64,000 bases of DNA from Symbiodinium natans (GCA_905221605.1 CAJNDS010002143.1:186001-250000), one strand, 5' to 3'; numbered from the stretch's first letter, positions 42,001 through 53,170 are shown. A program made the numbers and translations. Notes: generated by a model from the letters alone, not told the origin.

Positions 42001-45000
42001 TTCCCAGGCCTTGCCAGCCGCCGAGGACGGATCCACCCGGCGCACGAGAATGCCGCTCCTTGGCTCAGGGTTCTGAGGGCAAGCAAAGGATTTGCATGTC
42101 GCCTGGCATGTTTCGATTTCAATCTTCAGCCACTTCTCCCTTAGCTTAGCATGACAAAGCAAAGCCTTCCATGCTCTGGACCCGCAAGGTCTCCACGTAA
42201 CTCAGCTCAGTCTCTCCCCGTTCTTCAGCCCCAGGGCGAGGCGCATCCTCGGCGTGAACTCTGAGGGCTTCTGTCCTTCTTTGAATTCACAGACCGTAAC
42301 TGCACTCAACTTGGCAAATAGGGCTGCTGCTCTTCCAGAGGAGTGTGACGCTGAATGTTGCTTTTCTGACCCGCACGGTACTACATTTGCAAAGTATGCG
42401 AAGTAGCCGTGCCTCAACTTGTCGACCATGCGCGAGTGCTGCTGGGTCTCGGCCCGTTCTCGAGCGCTTGTACAGTAAAGCCACAGCTACCGAAGCCGGT
42501 GTAGCACTTGTGCTTGACGTAGTCGACCAAGAAGTGGTTCACCACCTCTGGACCATGGAGTTTCATGGAGTTACTTGTCTCAGTTGCTAGTCAGTCGGAG
42601 TCGGGCGCCCCCCGCCCCAGAAGAATTTTCCGGAAAGGCCCCAGTGGCTGCAAGCACATAACGGAAAGATGTGTCGGTGGGGGCGATCATTAGGCATGGA
42701 CTAGCCCAGTAGGCACGATAGCTTCTTCGATCAGCACAGCTCTTTGGCACCGCTCTGCCACGCCCTTTCCAGCTGATTCTCCATCGTGTTGGCAAAAACT
42801 GCCGTGGATGAACACGGTAGAGCTTTGTAAAGATCCGACAAGGGCGACTGTCATTCTTTCCTGCGTCGTGGTGCCCACAGCTGTTGCACGAAGAAGCCGC
42901 CGGGTTGGGTCTAGCACCGCAGGAGGTTGCCGCGTTCGATGACTGCACGGTACCCTGCCCGGGCTTGGCCGTACCACAGTACGTGGTATGCGCTGGCAAC
43001 ACATGCAATGTACACCTTGCATGGTGGGTGGGAAAACGTGACCTTCAACCAAAACGCTATCCAACTCGAGGACGCACGAAGACTGCAAGGGCGAACACGG
43101 ACATACGGGCAAAGCTTGGCAACTTGGATCTCTATAGCCCTTCGCAAGCACTACTCGTTCCAATGGGTCTGAGGGGAAGATCAGGACATTCAGCAACCAA
43201 ACGTGACGCTATGCAGTCGTCCGATGACCCCCTGCCATGCCAAAGTAGCACGTCGTTTGCAGGGTCCAGGTTTTTTTTCGTGTTTTTTCTGGTTTTTTTG
43301 TCGTATTTTCATGGTCTTGGGTTTAGGGTTTAGGGTTTAGGGTTAGGGTTTAGGGTTTAGGGTTTTTAGGGCTTTTAGGGTTTTTATAGGGTTTTTAGGG
43401 TTTTTAGGGTTTTGGGTTTAGGGTTTAGGGTTCACCTGAAACCATAAAAAATACGGAAAAAAAACCAGAAGAAACACGAAAAAAGAACCATCAGCCTCGT
43501 TTGCAGATCCAGTGTGCGGACGGCTAAACATGCTTGTTAGTCCGTGTTCTTGGCCATCCCATGCTCTCGACAGCCTAACAGAGACTATCCCAAGTTGTCC
43601 CAAGCCATCGCAACCAGCAAACCCCGAGCCTCAGAGGGGATAATATAGCCGATGTTCTCGGCATCATCGCGGCCAAGGACCTCAGGACAGGACTGGCAGG
43701 CCTTTGAAAGACAATGTTGAAGCCGGTTGAAGCCCTCCTTTCTGGGGGCTTAAGGGGGTAGTGGCTCTTCGCACGCACTTTGTTTACAATCCTGAGGCCG
43801 AGCCCTCAACCAAAAATTGCCGGCCTGGAAAGCCACGCCGATGCATTCGACAGAGCCGCTGTCCTGCAAAGGCTTTGGGGGAGGCTTGAAGGAGCTCTGT
43901 TGATCTTCCCATTATGCAGTGCAGAAATGGCTTTCTGGGCTTCAGTGTAATTGGGTACTGTAGCATAAGGTGGGGATTGAGGATATACAGGGCGGGCTCG
44001 TTTAAGAGCAACATTTGTGTTACAAAAGCTTGCTGAGGGTTCAGGTTGTTGGCAGAGAGTCGGCACATTCCAACACCAGGATCTCGTTGACTCTTTGACT
44101 CAAATTTAGCGCGGTTGGCCTTAGGATGGCTAGGCAACCCTGAAAACTGCACCACCATTTCGAAGATTCGAAGACATGCAACACAAGATCGCTTAGGTCC
44201 AACATTAGGGCCTTGGTGGGCCTGGGGTCTGGACATGGGCTAAAAAAAATAAGCGGCCTCGTGGAAACAGGGCCCTCCGCTGTTCCCAGGGTTGATCGCC
44301 GCATCGATCTGGATTGCTAGGAGGCTCCGGCTCCAACAAACCTGCCATCCAATCTTCAAAGCTCACAGGACTACGGGGAGCTTTCTGTGTTACACTTGCG
44401 ATCAAGGCCCACAAAAGCAACCAACCCAGAAGCCTACGCTCAAGCTAGGTCCCTGCTAGCCCAGGCGCGTTGTAGCGCTGCATGTCAATGCGGCTGACGA
44501 CACCCACAGTGACGCAAGCGTTGTCTCCGCCAATCGGGTAGCCCACCACGGTGACCTCATCCTGCAACTGTGGCAGCTCCACGCTCCTCGTTGATGCCAT
44601 GAGAAAGATGGCAGATAGCTTCCCATAGGACGTGCAAAAGCCCGAGGAGGTGAAAGACAGACACCGACACCTTCCTAAAACTGTGCCCTACGAAGTTCCA
44701 AAACCTGAAGTGCGTTAAAAGCATTTAAGGTCCTGAACCTCCGAACCCATGTCCTGCGACCTCCCCTGGGCAGTTCGTGAGCCCGACGGGTGGAGGACCG
44801 GGAGCCCTTTTCGGAACCCTGAGTGCCACAAATTGGAGCACCAGGAGTCAGAACTACGCGAGGAAGGCCTTCCCAGAATTTGGCGCTGCTGACGGTCCTG
44901 AGGAGCTGCCACAGTCTCCGGCTTCAGGAAGTTTGTTTAAAGGAAGTGTGCTGGTTCTTGGAGCGAGGCTTAGAGGATTCCGCCCTGAAAGCCGGTGAGC

Positions 45001-46136
45001 TTGCTCTTGTGTCAACAGCCAGCTGTGGATTCGGGCGAACGGGAGATTTCGATTGTCTGCGGCCTGGCAATCTAAAGGAGATTTAATGCGAGTAAGATGA
45101 AGCCCTCTCGGTTGAATGCTACGATGTGGGAATTGTCTTATGCAAGTAGAACGCAATCTGCGTGCTGCGATCCGGGCATCCGATTTTGAACTTCTTGCAA
45201 CTGCGTGGCAGGATCGCCAGATCGCAGTCTAAACCAACGCAAAGCCTTGGCTGGGCTTCCTCCCAAACTCGGCCCTGAATCTAAATCAAGTTCAAGCTCT
45301 TTGGGTTAAAGGTGGCATATATTCCTTATGTTAGACGCCCGCATCCACTGCAAATACTGTAACCTGCGTTCGCTGGATATGCTCCCTCCATTGGAACATC
45401 CGAGCTGAACAGGTCCAAAAGCAGCAACCATCATTCCCCCTAAGCCCTTAACCCGAAACCTTAGGGCCTAAAGACTAAACCCCGCCAACACTGTCCCATG
45501 CAAAAGCAGCCTCGCCGCACAGTTGCGATAAACTTTTGGTGGTCCCCGCGCTTGCGCACTTGAACCACAGCAGCGTGACGGACGACGTGGGCGTTGGTGA
45601 GCAGCCATTGGTTGCCTGCCACACAAAACACCTCCCAAACCGAACTTCTCAACTCCCAGCTCCTAACCAGCAGCCTGCACACGCAATAAATGCCACAGTA
45701 TTGGCATGTCACTAAGGCGCCCTCTCCGAATGCTGGCAAGCATCTTTCCTTGCCCCAAGCAACTGCAAAGGCAGTCCCGGTCCGTGCATCCTGCAGCGCT
45801 TGGATCTCCCAAGTCCCAAGAAGCTGCGACTTCCGAAAGCTGCAATCCCAAGTCCGCAAGCCTAAATCTTGTCATCCGAAGCCCTCATCCCCTGAAGCAA
45901 TGGCATTCCGCGTCCTGGGGCTTGTAGGCCCAGGGAACCGCATAGTTTGGCTCTGACACAGCCGCAAAGACTTTCCTGGACCATGCAAAAGTCCGGCATC
46001 TTGGAGTCTCAACCGTGAAAATCCGCAAAACATGACATGTCCTAAAACAGCAAGGGATCCAGATTTTGGGAGTTCGAAAAAGAAAGGCAACAAAGCAGGT
46101 TATCCTGGCAATGCACGCAGCACTTGAGGCTTCAGG
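39021..46136 (-). CDS. Deg/HtrA-type serine protease (plant DEG9-like), about 20 exons
   Basis: Exons joined in phase give a protein of about 455 residues matching the eukaryotic Deg protease family (trypsin-fold protease plus PDZ domains; ATP-independent degradation or refolding of damaged proteins, usually in organelles or nucleus). 5' to 3': [19 protein letters not shown]; catalytic His in [10 protein letters not shown]; catalytic Asp in [26 protein letters not shown] and GVVSRID; catalytic Ser in [20 protein letters not shown]; first PDZ with [15 protein letters not shown] and [31 protein letters not shown]; second PDZ-like end with [16 protein letters not shown] and [16 protein letters not shown]-terminus CIESS then TGA at 39021-39023. 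All three catalytic residues are present. The 5' end is unsettled: candidate first blocks at 46664-46702 (ATG, MPAAKRPAASSK) and about 46413-46490 could not be joined in phase. No targeting peptide could be read. Confidence 0.85.
40312..40362 (+). repeat. Interstitial telomere-like CCCTAAA cluster in a Deg intron
   Basis: Six perfect or near-perfect CCCTAAA units within an intron of the Deg gene. Confidence 0.75.
41505..41560 (+). repeat. Short tandem repeat GAGCCCTTCG in a Deg intron
   Basis: Four to five 10-11-bp units of GAGCYCTTCG type directly follow the splice donor at 41559. There is no coding support past the donor. Confidence 0.6.
43253..43512. mobile_element. Inverted-repeat element around a telomeric array, with flanking direct repeat
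   Basis: Two arms of about 44 bp, 43271-43314 and 43441-43485, are nearly perfect inverted repeats (TTTTCGTGTTTTTTCTGG against its complement). They enclose about 110 bp of TTTAGGG and TTTTTAGGG units. Outside the arms a direct repeat, TCGTTTGCAG plus TCCAG, occurs at 43253-43269 and 43497-43512, looking like a target-site duplication with one small change. It sits in the Deg intron between exons 43680-43630 and 42545-42491. No coding capacity. Confidence 0.65.
43318..43430 (+). repeat. Interstitial telomeric array (TTTAGGG and TTTTTAGGG)
   Basis: About fifteen units: perfect TTTAGGG at both ends and a TTTTTAGGG variant in the middle. It is the longest telomere-like array in the window. Confidence 0.9.
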
Positions 46137-47261
46137 CTATCCATCTCTCTTTGCTTCAGAGGCATGAGAGCAAGCAAACAAGCACAAGCAGGCGAGGCTC
46201 ACAACTGCATCATTCGCGTTGGCCGCATCGTCTAAGCAGGCGCCCTGGCCCCAAATGCCGGCACAACTAAGCGGAAAAAACACCGGAAGCCCAACATGTA
46301 CAGAAGGTCTTCGGCACAGAATCAAGAAGAGATACGGTGGTTCTGGAGTGTAGCGCTGCGCCTTAATGTAGCCCCCCTCCCCCCCCAAACCCCTTAAGCC
46401 CGCAGGGACTGCTGGAGAGCCCTGGCTCTTGGCATTCTTGGCCCTCGTCTCCTCGTTTCGGCTCTTCAGGTCGCGGGCGTTAGCTCGCTCTGAAGCTGAA
46501 GGGTTTACGAGGTTAAGTGTTCCCTCACACAGGTTCGACTCCTCACGTAGGTAGCAAGACAGGGCTTCGTTTGGGTCATTCAAAGCTAAAGCGAAGCACA
46601 CATCACGGAGGCATCGTGGTGTTCCCTATTCCATGCCCGAACATCTTCAACCTGAACCCTAAACTCCTTGGATGATGCCGCCGGGCGCTTGGCTGCAGGC
46701 ATGGCGCTGGAGATCAACAAAAGCTCAGAGCTGAAACGTTCTGAAACCCTGAGCCCTGGCCCTAGGGCCAAGCTCTAAGCCACTAAGCTGCTGAGGCCTT
46801 TATACAAACCCTTCACTTGCAAGGCCATGCACCATGAAGCCCAAATTTTTCACCCTTGCCGAGGGAATGGCCTGAAATGCCGGCGAGCCATGGAAGACAA
46901 CATGTCACTGGCGTTGAAGCCTCTGTACTGCGTCCGCCCCTTGAAAAACATGAAATTCCCGCATCCCTTCCGAATTCCCTAGAATCTGGGAGAGGAGGCC
47001 CCAGCATCACAGCCGACTCAGGCTTGGGCTGCAGTCATCCTAGCCGCTGACAGCGACAAGTGTTCATCCCACCTTGCAAGTCCAGGTTTCAGTCACCGCA
47101 AGGAAGCTGCTTGCTGCGAAAGGCCGTGGGGCTTTCACAGAACCTGCTGTGGTCCTTCCAGTCAATGAAGGGAAGGTCGGCGCAAAGGATTACTGAAGAT
47201 CAGCGGACATAAATACATAAAATAAAATAAATAATTATAAAAAAAGTACATACATAAAAAA

Positions 47262-47340
47262 ACATACATACATACATACATACATACATACATACATACA
47301 TACATACATACATACATACATACATACATACATACATACA

Positions 47341-47376
<36 letters not shown>

Positions 47377-47439
47377 TGCATACATACATGCATACATACA
47401 TGCATACATGCATGCATACATACATGCATACATACATGT
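47262..47439 (+). repeat. (CATA)n microsatellite
   Basis: About 120 bp of perfect ACAT/CATA tetramers, then TATATATG and about 50 bp of mixed CATA and CATG units. The long Met/Tyr/Val/Cys frames over it are artefacts. Confidence 0.95.
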
Positions 47440-47755
47440 CCTGCGACACTGCTTAAGGACTTTGCGACGCAAAATCCATACCCTCCGCCCTTGGCTGCAA
47501 GCCGAAATCCCAACACCCTAAACCCACCCCAGATTCCACAGATGCCCACATATTCCCACATCCCTGACCACGCCTTGGGTGAAGTTGGATGCGCCGAGGT
47601 GGCCTCACGGTATCGAGCTGCACCGTGGCTCTTGACATCATGGTATATAATGGTATACAGCAAGCCAGGCGGCGGCAGCGCGACTGTAACAGTCCACATG
47701 AAGGAATTTAAGCACTATTGCTTGCGAAGGGTGTCGGCTGAAAGAGCTGGGATCC

Positions 47756-49642
47756 TCACGTAGGTTCCGTCACATCGTCCATCATGATGTCCACTTCCGA
47801 GAGCCCATGCAAAATCGGGTGTACTTTCTCGTCACCTGGACCAGGACGGCTTTTGAAAGTCCCTGTAAGAGACCCTAGCCAGGTGCTCTCTCCTTCTTCG
47901 GAACGGAACAACCCTAAGATATGATCAAAAGTGTAGGAAAAAAGTCAAAAGACAATCCGGAAGCCAATGATGCCGGAATCTTCCGCCCGGGACCTCGGAC
48001 TGCCCTCTCAAGTTAGTCCCAGGGCCTGTCGTAGCCGGAATCTCGTCGTCGCCATCTCGCTCATCAAGGACCTGGAGCTCCAGACGAGAATGTGACTACT
48101 TTGCAACTATCCGATTTAGGGAACTTGAAGCTCCTCCCTTACAGCTCCACAAGCAAAGCCATTCACAAGTGAAGGCCTTGCATGCCCAAAGTCCGACTGT
48201 CAAAGCCAAAAAGATCCAAGAACCGTAAACAGCCAAGTTCTCACCGACTAGGCGAGATCCAAGCCAGGGACTGGAGTTACAGTTTCGACATTCTGGAGAA
48301 GTCCCCGGTGCCGTTCTGAAGAGTAGGGCCCGAACTCAACCCAGAAGCCCCAGATGATTGAGGAAACTTCTCTGTGGCCTAGAGCCCCTGCGTCTTAGCA
48401 GGGAATGAGGGAATTAGGGCCCTATATACATCCTTTAAACCTCATTCCCTAATAAGAACCAGCCAGTAGAGCCCTGCCTCGCCCAAGCAATCGCTCCCCG
48501 CGCGCTCGAGTTTGAGGAGTCGGAGTGGGGCGATCGGGGCGGAGGAGATGGAGGACTCCTGTGACGCATCGACAGCTGCCACTTGAACCTCTTGGGGGGG
48601 GCCACCTTATACTTCTAAGTACAGGTGCAAGTGCAAGTGCGTGGGGTGTGTGCGCGAGGTCGGGGATGGACTCTGAAAAAGACTTTCGCTGCCTCAGCTC
48701 CTCGTGGATTCGGGATATTTGGAGTTTAGCTTGGAGATATTTGGAGTTTGGGATGTATTGGTGGGTAGAGCGCTAACTGATGGTTCGGCCGCGCTTTGCA
48801 GGCGATATTTTGCAATTTCACACGAACCCCATATTTGCACGATGGCCTTGACGCACTGTGCGCCGACAAACGATTGGTGTGAGGGCTCTCTCCTCCACCC
48901 TCCTTCCCAACATCTAAAAATACGAAAGCCCCCCCCCCCCCCCCCAAGTTTCACAATCCGGGGCATCCTTGACAACTAACCTTTGCAGTGCTACCCACCT
49001 AGCCTTGGACGCGATCCGGCCAGCATACTCCATCCTGGCCTGCAGCCTCACAAGGGCCGCCTGACAGGAGCGTCCCCCCAGAGAGCGCTTGATGGCTTCT
49101 GTGAGTTGAGGCTTCGGTTCTTGCCGCTGCTGCCCGTCCTTACCGCAGAGCTGCGGCAAGCAGCAGCACAAGCACGTGATGATCGAGCAGGATACAGCCC
49201 TCGACCTCACCTCTTCCCGAAAGGGGGAGGGGGGTTTCTCAGAATGACTGTTCTTTCAGCTTGGGGAATGGCGACGGGGCCCCTCTATACCGATTGCAAG
49301 GCCTGCAGGGTGTCTTTCTCGTGGTTCAGCTCGTCGATCTTGGCCTGAAACAGCCGGGGCAGGTGACCAGGCAGAGCTATGTTCAGGAGTCCAGGATGCT
49401 GGCTTCTGAACAGAAATGGCTTGTGTTGGTTTTTTTGTGGCTGGGTCAGACTCCCCAAAGTTCTCAAAACCCACACTCCTCAAGACCCTCAAATCCCAGT
49501 TTCCCAAGCCCCACGCAAGAAAGCCTCGAATCCAATGAGCCTCAAGATAATCAAACATGCTCAGGGCCCGTCATCCTGGGAGCTGTGAATCCGGTGTAGC
49601 TGACGCAGCAAGTCTGCATAGGCCGTCTCGCGCCTCAGTTCT
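47756..49642 (-). CDS. Unidentified multi-exon gene with coiled-coil exons (partial model)
   Basis: Blocks that join in phase: 49642-49576 (ELRRETAYADLLRQLHRIHS, GA donor), 49344-49303 (KIDELNHEKDTLQ, flanked by CAG and GC, exactly 14 codons) and 49098-48981 (EAIKRSLGGRSCQAALVRL onward, clear GT donor GTTAGT). Further left, 48071-48026 and 47862-47756 are bounded by CAG acceptors; the last block ends in TGA at 47756-47758 after VDIMMDDVTEPT in one of two possible frames. A block near 48650-48690 may be another exon. The sequence is Glu/Arg/Leu-rich and probably helical; it slightly recalls axonemal coiled-coil proteins such as tektins, but I do not recognise it with confidence. The gene probably extends upstream. 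Confidence 0.4.
48394..48456. repeat. Hairpin, 17-bp arms
   Basis: CTTAGCAGGGAATGAGG at 48394-48410 pairs with CCTCATTCCCTAATAAG at 48440-48456 (15 of 17 positions), with a 29-bp loop. No clear function. Confidence 0.55.
48928..48947 (+). repeat. Poly-C run
   Basis: About 18 consecutive C. Other homopolymers of 9-15 bases are at about 6398, 7458, 13507, 52252 and 56370. Confidence 0.85.
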
Positions 49643-50525
49643 CTTGGGTCTCGGGCTGAGGGCTTCTAGATGCTTCTAGATGCCTCTGGATGCTTTTAGA
49701 TTTCGCAGCTGCATAGCTGGACCCATCGCAGGGCTTCTGGAGGGGTTTTCAAGGAAGCTCTTCCTTGGCTTGGGACAGTTTGTTGGATAACGAGGGTAGA
49801 TTCTTAGATGCTTGGGCCGGCACGCGTCGTCCATATGAGTCTCTTTGTTGTTGTCCAGCTCGCGACTCAACGAACCGCCATCCAGTGCATGGGACTCCAT
49901 GGCGCAGCTATAGGGGGAAAACTTTTTCTACCTTTTTCTGCTTCAGTCTCTCACGTGGGCTGCCCCTTTTTTCATGCTGCGAACCCTCAGGATGATCATG
50001 TCTAATATTTATAAATCCCAAGCCCTCAGGGCACAGTGTGGACACTTGCCGCAGACTATAGGCTGTTCTGAAAAAACTGTTGGGCCGAACAGCTTCGGTC
50101 ATTGCCAACACAGGCCCAACATGACCTTTGTGGCCATCTTCGCGGGTTCAGGTACTTAGTTTGCTGGAAGGTAAGTGATCAAAGCAGGCCGCTTGCAGGT
50201 CAACGTGAGGACAAGAGCCTAGCCTAGAGCAACAAACTCTTCAACAGAACGCTTCCCCGAGAAGCACCCGGAAGATATCGGAAGGCTGTGAGGCCGCGGC
50301 CGGCCCAGTGTAGCAAAGGACCAGAGGGCACCCGTCAAGTGTCGGCTCTGGAAGTTCGGTGCCTGGGGGGGATGGATAAGAGGTAGGCCTTCGGGGACGG
50401 TTAAAGCTGCCTTGGGCTCGCAGACTGCAGACTCTTCCCTCATGACCAGACGGACTGCCCCAGAGTCTCCATCTTGCAACTAGATCAGCCCCCTTTAGCA
50501 AAGGCAGACTCTGTGGCGTTGGGGC

Positions 50526-51075
50526 CTGCATGTTCCGATCCAGATGGGTGAGGACCTCCTGCCACCGGCTGTCCTCGAAGAGCCTTGCGACTTCAGGATT
50601 TTTGGAATTCGGGGGACTGTACTCGTGGGGCCAGGGGACCTTTTGCGGAATACCGTAAATGCAGCACATGTGGTAGCAGACACCTACAACAGCTCACTTT
50701 TCTTGGAGGCTCAACTTTGGGCGCACCGAGGTGACATTTCTTTGAAACAGTCCCCAAACATGCTTCAAGACGCCAGTCGACTCGCGCCGCCTGTGATGTG
50801 GTGCCTCGCGATTCCACTTGGCCAGACGATGCCTGATGCAACGGGCTGCGTGCGGCATGAGAAGTAGCGAAATCCGCGTGCGCCCTCGTATCAACCGTAG
50901 ACGGACTGTGAAATCCTTATCCATTCTTATTTGCACCGGCCCAGGTGACCAAACCCAGAGTACAAGGACACTGCTTGCGTAGAGGCTGCATGGCAGTGGC
51001 AGTATTGGTGCCATCAAACTCTGCGCCGTAGGTGCCGATGAGGTTGAGCACCTGCACAGCTTCAGGGTTGCAGTG
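50526..51075 (-). CDS. Two exon-like blocks of an unidentified gene
   Basis: The block at about 51075-50986, after a CAG acceptor, reads HCNPEAVQVLNLIGTYGAEF and continues DGTNTATAMQ. The block at about 50591-50526 reads VARLFEDSRWQEVLTHLDRN and ends at a CAG followed by a GC donor. The style (helical, with short repeat-like phrases) resembles the large RAP/pentatricopeptide-like families of dinoflagellates, but no diagnostic motif is visible and the join phase is not settled. It could belong to the gene at 47756-49642. Confidence 0.3.
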
Positions 51076-51626
51076 CTGTACCTACAGCTGCTTGAGGCCA
51101 TGCCCTTCTACTAAAACCACCCCATCTCGGAATCGAGTAGAGAAGAGCCTGGCTAGGAACCGTCAGCCCCTTGCCGGATCGATCGGGACAGCTTTGTCAT
51201 GTGCATGTGTCAAAGGGGAATTCTTGGTGTCGCTTGGGCCGACACTCCATCCAGTTTGGGCGGTCTTGGAAAGGAGGCCCGGAGGCCCGGCCTTGTAGGG
51301 TTCAGTTCAGGTTTGCTTGGAGTTTTAGGGTTTGCTTTCAGCACAAACCCCCAATCCAAACAAAAGATGGCCCATCCTAGAATGGACAAATTTGTCCTTA
51401 TAGTGAGACTTGCTGCAACCCCCCAAGCAGTGCCCAAATCCTGAATAGCCGGGCAAACTTATCTCTTTGTAGAGCAAGGCTAAGCAGGGTGCAACCCTAC
51501 GACCTTTCGCAGTATAGGCTTCTGAAGAATCTCGCCTAGTCGGTAACATCACGACCTTTTTCGGACCCAGACTCCTGAATCAGCTGGGGAAGACCTTTGA
51601 CATCACGACCTAAATCCTAAACCCTA

Positions 51627-51635
51627 TAAGCCCTA
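51627..51635 (+). repeat. Target-site duplication, left copy (TAAGCCCTA)
   Basis: The nine bases TAAGCCCTA are repeated exactly at 52289-52297 on the other side of the inverted-repeat element. Confidence 0.75.
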
Positions 51636-52288
51636 ATGTTAGAATCCCATTTTTAATTGGGGTGGTAATACTAAAATCCGCCGGGCCAGAGGGGTCCAGC
51701 CGAAGACTACTTTCCATTACGGGAGGTTTTCGGGCCGATGTATGTAAACAAGTCTATTTTGGGGTGTGCGATGATAATAATAAAGGGTGGTAATTATAAA
51801 ATTCTGCCGGCCTGGAATGGAAAATTTTACTGAGAATCGCTTAAGAGTTCCATTGCAGAGAAGACTTTTCAGCTGAGCTGGCTTGAAAGAGCTCCGAGGC
51901 TCAGTCTTTAGAGAAGCAGATCTCGTTTGAGAGTGCTTGTCTTCTGAGATTGCTGCAGCTCCAGAGCTGCGAGAAACTGCTGTTTCAGGGCTGTTTCTTC
52001 AGAGAAAGCAGGTATCAGGTGCCTTTTGAGGTTGCTGCAGCTCCCAGAGGCTGAGAAAGAGAGCCTTGCCACGGAGGCCCCTTCGGGCCGGCAGAGCAAA
52101 AGGAGCTGCAGAGAGCAAGCAGAAGCCTTCAAGACAAAGCAAAGCAGACCCCGACAGCTGACCCCCCCCAGACCCCCAGACCCCCAGAATTGATTATTGG
52201 CACCCCGTCTTTTTTTCCACCCCTCCAAACCCCGGTGACCAAAGCAAGATTTGGGGGGGGGGGGGGTTTATTAAAGGGACCCTAACAT
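51636..52288. mobile_element. 653-bp non-autonomous inverted-repeat transposon (MITE-like)
   Basis: The left end ATGTTAGAATCCC and the right end, read back as ATGTTAGGGTCCC, form terminal inverted repeats with AT-rich continuation (ATTTTTAAT and TTTAATAAA). They are flanked by an exact 9-bp direct repeat TAAGCCCTA. A 9-bp duplication is typical of Mutator-like elements, though the short ends do not prove the superfamily. The interior has an internal direct repeat (GGGTGGTAAT...TAAAAT...GCCGG near 51658 and 51784), a pyrimidine/purine-rich part and a poly-G run, but no transposase. The target is a degenerate telomere-like CCCTAA motif. Confidence 0.7.
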
Positions 52289-52297
52289 TAAGCCCTA
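52289..52297 (+). repeat. Target-site duplication, right copy (TAAGCCCTA)
   Basis: Exact repeat of 51627-51635. Confidence 0.75.
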
Positions 52298-53170
52298 AAA
52301 GGAACCACATCCTAGGCCAGCAGGCTGAAGGGCCTCCGGCACAGAGCTTGTCGCTGCCAGCCAGTCATTCAGGGTCCGAGACGGCTTATCCGGCCGAACC
52401 TTGGGGCTGCGTTCTCTTTTTGGGTGTTTTTGGCCACCCGCCAAGCAGTCTAGCCGCACCGCAGGGTGGCGATGTACAATTTCAATTGCTTCACTAGCAT
52501 GTCTCCGCTTCCTCTTGCCATCTCTTGCCATCAAGTTCTATCCCCCCCCATGCAATATTCAGCGTCTAAGAAAAAGCTCAATCGATGCAGGGTTTAGGGC
52601 CGTTTAGGGTTTAGGCTTTAGGGAGTTTAGGGTCTCTCTTCTCTTCTTTTTTGTCGGCTGTGCAGGCTTTGTAAGCCATAGGCACTTGGCCTTGAAACGA
52701 ATGGAACGAGCTCTCGAGCCCTCTGGCAATTTAGGAACTCTGTCGAGCTGCTTCGGCCCAGAACGTGCGTGTGAGGCTATGGCTACGGCAGGGATCGGGC
52801 GAGTAGCTAAGGTCACGCGGTGGGCACAGGGTATCTGGGCAGTACGATGGCTGCAAGAACCAGCGGCCAAAAGAATTTGCAAACAAGTCGGGCTTGGGCA
52901 TCTTCTGCGCATGCCCACAAGCTCGAAGGCCCCCATAGGAGGCCGCAAAATGTAGGGCAGCCAATGCTCCCCTCTAGGTCAGCGCCCCAAAACCACTTGC
53001 GGGAGGGACCTTCTCCTCAACTTCAAGTCTTACACTTTCTGGGTGACAACGAGACCCTGCGAACTACTGTTACTGCCCCACAGCCCCTCCTCCTGGCACC
53101 GGCACGGCTACTGTGCGGGCCATGCAGGCATGGAAAATAACCAAACCTCTCAGCCTCGAGCAGCAAAGCC
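52298..53170. other. Intergenic, downstream of IDH
   Basis: No supported gene. A telomere-like cluster lies at 52588-52632. Open frames on both strands at 52604-52964 overlap each other and show no domain. It presumably contains the IDH 3' untranslated region; dinoflagellates lack a standard AATAAA signal and none is seen. Confidence 0.5.

Larger units (their letters stand above)
39021..46136 (-). other. Exon map of the Deg protease gene
   Basis: Exons, 5' to 3' on the minus strand: 46136-46105, 45975-45915, 45790-45761, 45616-45521 (His), 45348-45339 (10-nt microexon, tentative), 45228-45210 (Asp), 44897-44850, 44586-44457, 44317-44258 (Ser), 43863-43825, 43680-43630, 42545-42491, 42260-42217, 42063-42010, 41867-41790, 41659-41560, 41326-41198, about 40462-40416 (ends uncertain), 39953-39885, 39403-39317, 39152-39021. 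Exon lengths of the well-supported ones agree exactly with reading phase (for example 43680-43630 is 17 codons, 41867-41790 is 26 codons, 39403-39317 is 29 codons). Donors are mostly GC (such as 43824, 43629, 42009, 41789, 41559, 39316) or GA (46104, 45914, 44849, 42216, 39884), with few GT (45520, 42490, 41197). Some residues between 41198 and 40462 may be missing. Confidence 0.75.

Noticed and set aside
46500-46545. GGTTCGACTCC resembling a tRNA T-loop
   Set aside because: Neither the flanking stem nor an acceptor or D arm can be formed.
47162-47699. Frames rich in Met-Tyr-Val-Cys
   Set aside because: They are translations of the CATA tetramer repeat.
52604-52964. Minus-strand frame with an ankyrin-like start (AALHFAASYGGLRA)
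   Set aside because: Only one short phrase fits, the rest does not continue the repeat, and another frame on the plus strand is equally open.
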